Positions 17,800 through 26,500 of a stretch of 64,000 nucleotides of DNA are shown in pieces. A program made the position numbers and the translations under genes. This DNA comes from Verrucomicrobiia bacterium (GTDB lineage: Bacteria; Verrucomicrobiota; Verrucomicrobiia; Limisphaerales; Fontisphaeraceae). The first letter of the stretch is position 1. Each line of letters opens with the position of its first letter. The stretch is taken from positions 1-64,000 of the forward strand of contig JAOAIT010000007.1 of NCBI GenBank assembly GCA_026414565.1. The letters run 5' to 3'. The notes beneath the pieces were generated by a model. The model made no database searches. It saw only the letters and a list, made by a program, of their open reading frames with translations, and had not been told where the DNA came from.

Positions 17800-18432
17800 C
17801 TATTCCACTTCCTCGCCCAGCTCAACGTTCCAGTAGGCGAGGTCAATGAAGTGCTTCCAACTGTCGTGCACCACGGCGCCGAAACTGATCTGCACGAAGG
17901 GCCGCCACTTGGGCCGCTTGGGTTTGCGGATGAGCCGCATGCCGGCCTCCTGGGGCGTGCGGTTGGCCTTGCGGGTGTTGCACTCGATGCAGGAGCAGAC
18001 GATGTTTTCCCACGTGGTGGGGCCGCCGCGGTCGCGGGGGATGACATGATCCAGGTTCAAATCCTTGCGGTCAAACACGCGACCACAATACTGGCAGGTG
18101 TTCTTGTCGCGCTCAAAAATGTTGTGCCGGGTGAACTTGACTTCCTTGCGCGGCAGCCGGTCAAACGCCAGCAGCAGGATGACGCGCGGAATGCGGATGC
18201 GGAACGAGACGGTGGCAATGCTTTCCGGATGGGGTTCCTGCTGGGAAAAGTCCTTCCAATCGTTGAAGCTGAAGGTTTGGAAGTTGCCTTCCTCGGTGGC
18301 AAACACCACCTGCGCATGGCCCTCGAAGATCAAGGTCAGCGCCCGGCGCACCGAACAGACGTTGACGGCCTGCCAGAGCCGATTCAGCACCAGGACATGC
18401 TGGGTTAGGAGCGACGCATTCATAGTCGCCAT
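17800..18432 (-). CDS. HNH endonuclease family protein
   Basis: The 210-residue protein has the HNH nuclease core in its middle: CQYCG, then LNLDHVIPRDRGG, TTWENIV and CIECN. The two CxxC pairs should bind structural zinc and the DH-N-N residues the catalytic metal. The N-terminal half (LVLNRLWQAVNVCSVRRAL) is typical of a widespread stand-alone HNH family that occurs in many phyla and is not obviously linked to mobile DNA. The start is ATG 18432, with another ATG three codons on. It converges with the DUF2270 gene. Confidence 0.9.
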   Translation of the reverse strand: MATMNASLLTQHVLVLNRLWQAVNVCSVRRALTLIFEGHAQVVFATEEGNFQTFSFNDWKDFSQQEPHPESIATVSFRIRIPRVILLLAFDRLPRKEVKFTRHNIFERDKNTCQYCGRVFDRKDLNLDHVIPRDRGGPTTWENIVCSCIECNTRKANRTPQEAGMRLIRKPKRPKWRPFVQISFGAVVHDSWKHFIDLAYWNVELGEEVE

Positions 18433-18594
18433 CCAATTGCCGCGGAAACTATCACAGGAGCTAATATTCTGTCAACGTGGAGGGCGGCAGGAGGTGCGGC
18501 GGGGTTGCTGAGGGGCGGCCGCAATTCCACTCCAGGGGCTTGGAAGGTGTTGCTGGCCCGGGCCGGGCTCGGCTGGTCAAACTGCCGGGACGCC

Positions 18595-19188
18595 TTAGCG
18601 GCGTTTGAAGAAAGTCTGGGGCAGGGTGCCCTCCTCGGTGCGGACAACAGCTCCCGGTCCGAGGTTGCGGCGCTTGAACCAGCCCTGGGTGGTTTCGAGC
18701 ACGTATTGAATGTTGTCCACCTGGGCCTCCCGGCCCTGTAGATCGCCCGGGTGCAAATCGTGGATTTCGCGGATGACCCCCTCGGGATCAATGTAAGCGG
18801 CGCTGAGAGGCACCCGCGTGTTTTTCATGTAGAAACTGGCGCGATGCGGCCAGGGAAACACAAAGAGCATGGCCTCATTTTCCGCCAGGTTGGTGCGAAA
18901 CATCATGCCGGTCATGCGCTGGACATCGTTGGTGCAGAGTTCGGTGATCAATTCATGCGCGCCAACATACAGGCGCATGGTCTTGAGCTTGGGCTGGGCG
19001 CGGTCCAGGTGCCCTTCCGGCGTCACCCGGGGCGCGCTGTCCTCCGCGGCCGGCGCAGGGGACGGCGAGGGAGGTGACTGGGAGTTGCAGGCGCTGAAGA
19101 TCATGCAGGCGGCCAGGCCCGCCAGCAAGCGAAAAGCCTTCAGGCGGGGCTGCCGCGGTGGTGGCCGTCTGGTGCTTGCCGAAAACAC
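18595..19188 (-). CDS. DUF192 family lipoprotein
   Basis: The 197-residue protein has a basic N-terminus, a hydrophobic stretch and a lipobox-like FSAC (residue ~34), so it is probably a lipoprotein. The DUF192 domain (~65-190) shows RMTGMMFRTNLAENEAMLFVF and FYMKNTRVPLSAAYID, both typical of the family, whose function is not established. The start is a GTG at 19188; no ATG lies before the signal segment. It is 12 bp downstream of the giant propeller gene on the same strand. Confidence 0.88.
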   Translation of the reverse strand: MFSASTRRPPPRQPRLKAFRLLAGLAACMIFSACNSQSPPSPSPAPAAEDSAPRVTPEGHLDRAQPKLKTMRLYVGAHELITELCTNDVQRMTGMMFRTNLAENEAMLFVFPWPHRASFYMKNTRVPLSAAYIDPEGVIREIHDLHPGDLQGREAQVDNIQYVLETTQGWFKRRNLGPGAVVRTEEGTLPQTFFKRR

Positions 19189-19200
19189 GGAAGGTTTTTG

Positions 19201-22200
19201 TCAGTTTTCCTGCAATAATTCAACGCCGGAAAGCACGGGCTTGAGCGGGGAGCCGGGCGCGGGACGCAGATGAATGGCCAGGTCCTTGGTGACGGAAATG
19301 CCCTTGAACTCCTTGACTACTCCGCGGAACGGCTCGCCGGTTTCCTGGATGAGGTCCAGTTTTTCCAGGACTTTCTGCCCCTGGATTTCGATGTCGAAGA
19401 CCCGCTGTCCTACGGCGATTTCATCGGGCTCCGAGAAATACAGGCGGACTGTGTAACGGACCGGCTCCAGCTCGGGCAAATCCGCGCTGGAGTGGATTTG
19501 AGCGGGGGCATTGGTGCTGCTGCTGCGGCTGCCGGGGCGGAAACGTCCGGGCGGCGGCGGGCCGGGCGGACGAAAGCCGGGGGGCCGATTGGTTGCGGCG
19601 GAAGCGAGGGCGGGGTTGTTGGTGTCCGAAGTTGAGTTGTTGGGGGGCGTAAGGCCCGTTTGATTGGTGCTGGCGCCGCTGCCGCGCGTGGGGTCATCGT
19701 CGTCATCGTCATCCTCACTGCTCGAGGGCCGGGCGGGCAGGCGGGCGGGGACGGTTTGGGGGGTGATGACCAGCGATTCGACTTCGCGCAGCCCCGAAGC
19801 AAACACATAGGGATGACTGTTGCCGCTCACGCTGCTGACGTGGCGGCGGAAAACGGGGGCGTTGGTGAAGACGTTGGTGACGCCCGCGCCGTTAAAAGAG
19901 ACCAGGACTTTCGGGGAAAGCTCGCTGGTGGGGGGGTATTCCAGCCACAAGGTACCGTCTTCGGCCAGGCGGTCGCCGGGGGCGCCGAGATTGAGGCCCA
20001 GGCGGGCGATGCGCACGCTGTTGGTCAGGGTAAGCCCGGAGAGGTTGCAGGTCCAAACCTCCAATTCGGGCATGGGCACGAGGGCCAGGGAGGTTTGGTT
20101 TTGGTAGGGGCAACTGCAGGTGCGGGTGTAGTCCGGGGCGTTGACCACCCCGTTGGCGATGATGAGGTTGGCGCTGCAGCCAGATTTGAAGCCGCCCCAG
20201 TTGCCCAGGCCGCTGTGGCGCTCCAGGTCATAGAAACCAGCCGCGCCGCTGCGGAAGGTCATCAGGTATTCGCCGGCGATGGGGGTATTGCAGCCGTAGG
20301 TGCGATAAACCTTCCAAGGCTGGGGCAGGCCGGTGAGGGGATTGAGGATTTCGTGCGGCTTGCCATCGCGCAGGCGGTAGGCGCCGGCGCTGGTTTGATA
20401 AGAGACCGGCGTGGTAATGATGAGATCGTGGTACAGCACGCACGGGCCGTTGTGGGGGAAGTCATTGCGGCGCGCCCACAGGGATTTGCCGTCGGCGGCC
20501 TGCAGTACTTGCATGCTGGAGCTGGTCTCGTCCCGGAGGCGGTCAGTGGCTTTGGCCCCCGCCAACAGCAGCAAATCCTCGCTTTTGCTATAGGCCAGCC
20601 ACGAGCAGGAAACGATGTCATCCTGCTCCCAGGCCATCTGGCCGGTGCGGAGGTCAAAGGCCACGATGCGGTAACTGGCCGGCACCGGTTGTTGTTGGGC
20701 GCGGAGTCTGGCCTCGACACTCTTGGGCCAGCGGTCCAGGCAATACACTTTGCCTTTGCCGGCCACGATGCCGTTGTGGATGAAGCTGTATTTGGCTTCC
20801 ACCTGCCACAACACCTTGCCGGTGTGGCGGTCAAAGGCGGTCAATCCCTGGCAGGCGGCGAGGTCCGTGGGGGGCGGCGGCCAGGAGAGCCGCGGGCCGC
20901 CAAAGCGGCGATTGAACAGCGCGAAATCCGTGCCGCCGAGGAGGATGTCCTCATAAACGCCGATGTAGGTCCATTGGCCGCTCTTCTGGCCGCGCAGTCC
21001 GGGCATGGGGATGTCCTGCAGAATTTGGCCGGTGGCGGCATCGAGCACGGTGCAGTGATTGCTTACCGCCACATAGACCCGGTCGGCCGTCACGACAAAG
21101 TTGGCTCCGCGGGCATTGGCGCCAGGGATGTGCCGTTGGTTGTAAAGGGTGGTGAAGGGATCGTCTTTGAGTGTTTCGTCATAATAAATACCCGAGGTAT
21201 CCAGTCCCGGGATGACGGTTTTCCAGAGACGCCGCCCGGTATAGACGTCACGGGCGCTGATGCAGTCCATGCCCTCGATAAACAGGCGTCCTCCGGCCAC
21301 CTGTTGCGAAGGCCCGTGGCCGTGGCGGGGCAGCACATCCAGGTGGGTGTTGCCGCCAAACCATAAGACACCCACTGGCAGGCGGACGGTCTTGTCGTCG
21401 GATTTCACCGAGTTGGCCACATCACCATATTGGTGGGTCCAATCCGCCGAGCCGGGCAGCGGCCCTTCACGCACCAGGCAAAGGTCTTCTCCTTCGGCGC
21501 GGAGGACGGCCTGGCTGAGGGCGGCGGTGCGGACGGTCCCGGCCAGGGGAGCCGCGCCGCTGAGCCAGAGGATGCCGCCGTAGGGACGCACGGAATCATA
21601 AACTTTGGCCAGATCACAGGGGGTGGCGGCTCCCAGGGCCAGGCCGCCGCTGAGCACACCCGCCACCTCCGCATTCACCGCCGGGGTGGCCGTGCGGGCC
21701 AGTTGTTGGGCGAGAGCAGGCTCCACCACCACGAGGTTGGCGATGTAGGGTGGGGCGCCGAAGTTGAGGGGGTCGGCGGCCACGAGGGCCAGGCGTTTGC
21801 CCAGCCAGCCGGCTTTGTCCCACTGGCGGCGGAGCTGTTCGACTTTGTTGGTGTCGGAGTCCACCACAATCACATGCAATTCAGAGGCGGCCGCCAGGGC
21901 GGCAGGCACATCCGGCTGCGCCAGCCCCAGGTAAAAGGCGTAGCCATCCTTGATACCGGTGCGTTCCAGGATGCTTTTGGCCCGGGCCACGGCTTCCGGT
22001 GTCAGGGTGAGGAGCTCAGGGGTTTCGTGCAGGATTTGCGGGGGGCCACCGCCGGTGCCAAAAGCGAGGATGTGCCCCTCCAGCCCCACGGCAAACAACA
22101 TGCCCTGGGCGGCCAGCAGACGGCGGATTTGATTGGTGACGGGATGGGACCAGATGACCCGGGCGGGATTGCGTCCTGCCGGCGGCGCAATGGCCTGGAG

Positions 22201-23517
22201 CTGGTTGGAGCCTGCGGCGTAGAGCACGCCGCCGGCGCGAATCAAATCGCCGGAGCCATCGGCTTCAATTTCCCAGACCAGGGTTTTATTGTCCGCGCGC
22301 CACGCCTGGATGACCTTGGGGATGGAGCCGGCGGGGAGATTGGTGCGGGCATGGGCCAGGTTGGTAATGGCGCGGCCCAGGCGGCGTTCCATGCTGGCCA
22401 GGGTGTTGCTGGCCGAGCGGATGGCCATGCGGTCCCCGGTTTCCAGGGCATCTTCAAAATCCTTGCGGGCCTTGATGGCGTTGTATTCGGCCGCTTCGAG
22501 GTTTTGCTCGGCGGTGACCACGGCCATGAGGTTGCTGGGATAATCGCTGGCGGTGTAATAATGGCCGCGGCCGAGGACCGGCTCATTGAGGATGAAACTG
22601 GAGCGTTTGCCGGTGGCCAGCTCGTGGGCGCGGGTGCCGCGTTTGCGGGTGTGCACAAAAAACTCCTGGTCATTGGCCAGCACGAGCGAGCCGCCGGTGC
22701 CCTTGCCCGATTCGGTGAGATGGTAGTAAAGGAAATCCCCGGACTGGCGGTCGAACACTGCCGGCACCGAGCGGCCGCCGGGCACGAGCAGGTGTTTGGC
22801 GGTGGCCACCAGCGCGCCCTGGGGGGCCACCCCCCCGAAGGCGGGGGCGGCGTGCGGTTGTTTCATGTACATTGGGCCATTGCTGTCATTGACCCAGCGC
22901 ACCTCGCCGGTTTCGGCCTCCAGGGCGTAAATGAACACCCCCATGAACGGCCAGATGCTGGCCGCGAAGTACACCACATTGTCGCGAATCACCGGCCCGC
23001 CCCGGGCGGGCCAGGCCGAAACCAGGCGGCTGTTGCCCAAGGCTTTGCGGGGGGAGGGGCCGCCGCGAAACTTCCAGTGGAGTTTGCCCTCGGCGGCACT
23101 GATGCAGTAAAGCCAGCCGTCGTCGCTGACCACATAAACCTTGCCGTTTTGGGCGGCGGGCGGGAGGCGCACGGGGCCCTCGGTGTAGAAGACCCAGGCC
23201 TGCTGGCCGGTGCGGATGTCCACGCCGATGACCCGGTCGCGATCATTAAACCCCACTATGAGGTGCTGGCCCACAACAATCGGCTCGAACACCACGTCAA
23301 AGGGCATCAAGTCTTGATTGAGCGGGTCTTCCCAAGTGGGCGTGCGTGGGGGAAACTGCCACGCCCAGCGCAAGGTGAGGTTGGTGCCCAGGCGCTCGGG
23401 GGAATCGGCGGTGCGGCCGGCGTCGTAGCGCCACTGTGGCCAGTTGGCGGAGGTGACGGGGAGAACGCCACCCAGCATTAAGATGGCGGCCAACGCCGCC
23501 ATGGCGAGAGCTTTCAT
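19201..23517 (-). CDS. Giant PQQ-type beta-propeller secreted protein with methyltransferase-like insert
   Basis: The 1438-residue protein starts with a signal peptide (MKALAMAALAAILMLGG). Many PQQ-like propeller blades follow, recognisable by repeated G-x-L-x-W and DxRTGQ/DAATGQ turns such as VIGVDIRTGQQAW, AFDRHTGKVLWQVE and AFDLRTGQMAWE. Between blades, residues ~514-653 resemble a Rossmann methyltransferase (VIVVDSDTNKVEQLR, then DKAGWLGKRLALVAAD, IANLVVVEPA and VRPYGGILWLSG), but the SAM glycine loop is degenerate. The C-terminus has an acidic SSEDDDDDDD run, a Pro-rich linker and a final beta domain. It is probably exported; no enzymatic function can be claimed. The start chosen is the ATG at 23517. 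Confidence 0.88.
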   Translation of the reverse strand: MKALAMAALAAILMLGGVLPVTSANWPQWRYDAGRTADSPERLGTNLTLRWAWQFPPRTPTWEDPLNQDLMPFDVVFEPIVVGQHLIVGFNDRDRVIGVDIRTGQQAWVFYTEGPVRLPPAAQNGKVYVVSDDGWLYCISAAEGKLHWKFRGGPSPRKALGNSRLVSAWPARGGPVIRDNVVYFAASIWPFMGVFIYALEAETGEVRWVNDSNGPMYMKQPHAAPAFGGVAPQGALVATAKHLLVPGGRSVPAVFDRQSGDFLYYHLTESGKGTGGSLVLANDQEFFVHTRKRGTRAHELATGKRSSFILNEPVLGRGHYYTASDYPSNLMAVVTAEQNLEAAEYNAIKARKDFEDALETGDRMAIRSASNTLASMERRLGRAITNLAHARTNLPAGSIPKVIQAWRADNKTLVWEIEADGSGDLIRAGGVLYAAGSNQLQAIAPPAGRNPARVIWSHPVTNQIRRLLAAQGMLFAVGLEGHILAFGTGGGPPQILHETPELLTLTPEAVARAKSILERTGIKDGYAFYLGLAQPDVPAALAAASELHVIVVDSDTNKVEQLRRQWDKAGWLGKRLALVAADPLNFGAPPYIANLVVVEPALAQQLARTATPAVNAEVAGVLSGGLALGAATPCDLAKVYDSVRPYGGILWLSGAAPLAGTVRTAALSQAVLRAEGEDLCLVREGPLPGSADWTHQYGDVANSVKSDDKTVRLPVGVLWFGGNTHLDVLPRHGHGPSQQVAGGRLFIEGMDCISARDVYTGRRLWKTVIPGLDTSGIYYDETLKDDPFTTLYNQRHIPGANARGANFVVTADRVYVAVSNHCTVLDAATGQILQDIPMPGLRGQKSGQWTYIGVYEDILLGGTDFALFNRRFGGPRLSWPPPPTDLAACQGLTAFDRHTGKVLWQVEAKYSFIHNGIVAGKGKVYCLDRWPKSVEARLRAQQQPVPASYRIVAFDLRTGQMAWEQDDIVSCSWLAYSKSEDLLLLAGAKATDRLRDETSSSMQVLQAADGKSLWARRNDFPHNGPCVLYHDLIITTPVSYQTSAGAYRLRDGKPHEILNPLTGLPQPWKVYRTYGCNTPIAGEYLMTFRSGAAGFYDLERHSGLGNWGGFKSGCSANLIIANGVVNAPDYTRTCSCPYQNQTSLALVPMPELEVWTCNLSGLTLTNSVRIARLGLNLGAPGDRLAEDGTLWLEYPPTSELSPKVLVSFNGAGVTNVFTNAPVFRRHVSSVSGNSHPYVFASGLREVESLVITPQTVPARLPARPSSSEDDDDDDDPTRGSGASTNQTGLTPPNNSTSDTNNPALASAATNRPPGFRPPGPPPPGRFRPGSRSSSTNAPAQIHSSADLPELEPVRYTVRLYFSEPDEIAVGQRVFDIEIQGQKVLEKLDLIQETGEPFRGVVKEFKGISVTKDLAIHLRPAPGSPLKPVLSGVELLQEN

Positions 23518-23663
23518 GCTGTGGAAAATGAATACCAGCCCGGGGGATTTGGCAACGCGGAAAAGTGGCCAGCTCTTGCACTCTGCGGCTTTCCCCGGCG
23601 CCCGCCCGGGCAGGCCGGGCAAAAAGGTTTGATAAAGCGGGGGCTTGGTTCAGTCTAAAGGTT

Positions 23664-25241
23664 ATGCGTCTTTTGTGGATTGGCATGGTGGTTCTCGCCC
23701 TGCCCTGGAGTGCCCTTCCGGCGGCACCCGTCCGGGGCGAGGTGGTTTATACGAACGATTTTGAAACCCCGGCCAGCCTGCAAGGCTGGCAGGGACGTTG
23801 GGAGAGCGATGCCGGATACCAGGGGGGCCGGGCGGCGTTGTTTCAGCAGGCGCCGGGGCTGACCAATCAGTCGGTTACAGCGCGGCTGGCCCTGCCTTTG
23901 GAGAAGGTGCGGGGGACGGTGCTGCGCGTCAGCGCGCAGGTGAAAGCCGAGGGGGTGACGCCCAAGCCCAACCCCTGGAATGGCATCAAACTCATGCTCG
24001 CCATTGAGTCGCCTGCCGGCAATCAATGGCCGCAGGCCAGCGTGGAGACGGGGACGTTTGACTGGCGGCGGGTGTCCATGACCGCCCGCATTCCCGCCAA
24101 CGCCACGCAGGTGTGGCTGGTGCTGGGGATGGAGCGTGTGGCGGGCAAGGTGTGGTTGGATGACGTGGGGGTGAGCGTGGCCAAAACCCTGCCCGCCCAA
24201 CTGCCGCCGCCATTTCCCGGCCCGATGTACAGGGGCCACGATTTGCCCCGGTTGCGGGGCGCAATGATTCATCCCAACATCAACGAGGAGGGTTTGCGCA
24301 CCTTGGGCCAGGCATGGAATGCCAACCTCATCCGCTGGCAGCTCATCCGGTCAGGCCGTTCCGGGCAGGTCAACGAAGTCCAGGATTTTGACGCATGGGC
24401 CGAGGGGGAATTGAAGAAACTGGACGCCGCGCTGCCATTGTGCCGGAAGTACGGGCTGTATGTGGTGCTGGATTTGCATTCACCGCCCGGCGGCCGGGCC
24501 ACCGCCGGGGGGTACATAGGCTCGGATCATCGGCTGTTCACCGAGCGCGCGGCGCAGGACAAGTTTGTCGAGTTCTGGCAGCGCACGGCGCGGCGCTACA
24601 AGGGGGTGGATGTCATTTGGGGATTTGATCTGGTGAATGAGCCGGTGGAGGATTATGTCGAGGAGGGGCGTGACGACTGGGCTGCGCTGGCGGAGCGGGC
24701 GGCGCGGGCCATCCGCGCGGAAGATCCCCGGCGCACGATCATCGTCGAGCCCTCGCCATGGGGCGGCCCGCAAGGGCTGGCGGATTTTGTGCCATTGCCG
24801 TTGTCAAACATCGTGTACAGCGTGCACATGTACATTCCGCACCGATTCACCCACCAAAACGTCCACGGTCCCAGCGAGCCGATCCTGTATCCGGGCCAGG
24901 CCGAGGGCAAGTACTGGGATGCGCGCCAACTGGAGGCCGCCCTGCAGCCGGTGATTGACTTCCAGCGGCGATACAATGTGCACATTTACATCGGCGAATT
25001 CAGCGCGATCCGGTGGGCGCCCGAGGGGAGCGCCTATCGTTATCTGAAAGATGTGATTGAGATTTTTGAAAAGCACGGCTGGGACTGGAGTTACCATGCC
25101 TTTCGAGAGTGGCAGGGCTGGAGCGTGGAGCATGATGAAAACCGCGCCAATACCCGTCCCGCCGCCCAGCCTACAGAACGCCAGAAGTTATTGATGGAGT
25201 GGTTTGCAAAAAACCGCAAGCCGGCGTGGGCGGGTAAATGA
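23664..25241 (+). CDS. Secreted glycoside hydrolase, GH5-type (cellulase family)
   Basis: The 525-residue protein has a signal peptide (MRLLWIGMVVLALPWSALPA) and an N-terminal beta-sandwich carbohydrate-binding-like domain (~25-180). A GH5-type TIM barrel follows (~190-510). The acid/base is E326 in DLVNEP and the nucleophile is E445 in YIGEFS; the conserved HMYIPH stretch lies between them. It likely cleaves beta-1,4-linked glucan or mannan outside the cytoplasm. The ATG at 23664 is chosen over an upstream in-frame start at 23565, since it sits right before the signal peptide. It is divergent from the propeller gene. Confidence 0.9.
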   Translation: MRLLWIGMVVLALPWSALPAAPVRGEVVYTNDFETPASLQGWQGRWESDAGYQGGRAALFQQAPGLTNQSVTARLALPLEKVRGTVLRVSAQVKAEGVTPKPNPWNGIKLMLAIESPAGNQWPQASVETGTFDWRRVSMTARIPANATQVWLVLGMERVAGKVWLDDVGVSVAKTLPAQLPPPFPGPMYRGHDLPRLRGAMIHPNINEEGLRTLGQAWNANLIRWQLIRSGRSGQVNEVQDFDAWAEGELKKLDAALPLCRKYGLYVVLDLHSPPGGRATAGGYIGSDHRLFTERAAQDKFVEFWQRTARRYKGVDVIWGFDLVNEPVEDYVEEGRDDWAALAERAARAIRAEDPRRTIIVEPSPWGGPQGLADFVPLPLSNIVYSVHMYIPHRFTHQNVHGPSEPILYPGQAEGKYWDARQLEAALQPVIDFQRRYNVHIYIGEFSAIRWAPEGSAYRYLKDVIEIFEKHGWDWSYHAFREWQGWSVEHDENRANTRPAAQPTERQKLLMEWFAKNRKPAWAGK

Positions 25242-25384
25242 GGAGCGGCAACGCCAAGGGTTGATAGGAGTGGGAATCCCCAAAATCCGGGCTGCCATTG
25301 CCCGCTGGAGATTGGAGTCGGGCCGGAAGCCGGAGGGCATGCTGGCGCGGGCGGTTGAATCGCCCCGCCGCCGGTTGCCTGAGC

Positions 25385-26461
25385 CTATTCTTTGGCGCCA
25401 GCCTTGCGGAGCATTTCGGCGATGCCGACAAAGCCCTGTTTTTCCGCCAGGGCCAGGGGGGTCAAACCGTCAATGGTCTTGGCGGTCAGGTCGGGCTTGT
25501 AGGTGAGGAGCAGCTCCACGAGCATGCGGTCGCCGTTGCGCACGGCGAAATGCAGCGGGGTGGCGTTTTTATCGCCCTGCACATTGATTTGTGCCTTGCG
25601 GTCCAGGAGCACCTTGGCGATGTCCACCCGGCCGCGGTCGCAGGCCACCAGCAGCGGGGTCACGCCGGCCTTGGAGCGGGCGTTGACATCGGCCTTGTTG
25701 TCCAGCAGGAATTCCACGGTTTCCACGGTGCTGCGGTCGCAGGCGAGGTGGAGGGCTGTCAGACCGGCGTCGTTCGTCACATCCACCGGCACATCCTGTT
25801 TGAGCAAAAACTCCACCGGCTCCTTGCGCCCGGAAAAGGCGGCGGCATGCAGCGGGGTGTTGCCCTCCTTGTTGCGCGGGTTGACGGGCGATTTGTGCTC
25901 CACCAGGAATTGCATCATTTCCACGTTGCCATTGAGCGCGGCCACGTGGATGGCCATGTTGTCCAGGCGGTCTTTGGCATTGACGAGGTCCAGGCCGGGA
26001 TTGTCCTTGATGATGGCCTTGGCTTTTTCGGTTTGCCCCTGCGCCAGGGTGTCAAAGAGCAAATCGCGGAGGGTGGCCAGTTTGTCTTCCGCCTTGGGAT
26101 TGCTGGCCAGCAGCAGGTCCACCACCTTTTGATGGCCGCGAATGCGCGCCATTTGCAGGGGGGTCAGGCCGACGCGGTTGGTGGCGCTGATGTCGGCCTT
26201 GGCGGCGAGCAGGGCTTCCACCACCTTGACATGCCCCAGGCGGGCGGCCACATGGAGGGGGGTGGCGCCGTCTTCCTCGCGGTCATTGACCAGCTCGGGA
26301 TTGGCGGCCAGGAGCGCTTTGACCTTGTCCACGTCATTGGCGCCGGCGGCATCGTGGAGGTCGCCCGCGCGCACAGGAAAGCCGGCCGGCCCGCAGGCGA
26401 GCAGGAGGGCCAGGGCCGTGGCCCACAGGTTTTTGGTCATGCCTTTCATGTTGTTGTTCAT
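25385..26461 (-). CDS. Exported ankyrin-repeat protein
   Basis: The 358-residue protein has an N-terminal signal peptide (about residues 10-32, ending near VRAGD). Around nine ankyrin repeats follow, seen as repeated G-x-TPLHxA and LL-x-x-x-A-D units (DGATPLHVAARLGH, EGNTPLHAAAFSG, AGVTPLLVACDRG). It should be a periplasmic or secreted protein-binding scaffold; the partner is unknown. It ends in a basic KAGAKE tail. It is 39 bp downstream of pheT on the same strand, though it probably has its own promoter. Confidence 0.9.
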   Translation of the reverse strand: MNNNMKGMTKNLWATALALLLACGPAGFPVRAGDLHDAAGANDVDKVKALLAANPELVNDREEDGATPLHVAARLGHVKVVEALLAAKADISATNRVGLTPLQMARIRGHQKVVDLLLASNPKAEDKLATLRDLLFDTLAQGQTEKAKAIIKDNPGLDLVNAKDRLDNMAIHVAALNGNVEMMQFLVEHKSPVNPRNKEGNTPLHAAAFSGRKEPVEFLLKQDVPVDVTNDAGLTALHLACDRSTVETVEFLLDNKADVNARSKAGVTPLLVACDRGRVDIAKVLLDRKAQINVQGDKNATPLHFAVRNGDRMLVELLLTYKPDLTAKTIDGLTPLALAEKQGFVGIAEMLRKAGAKE

Positions 26462-26500
26462 TGGACGTGCCCGGCGGGGGGCCGGTTCAAAGTCAAATCC

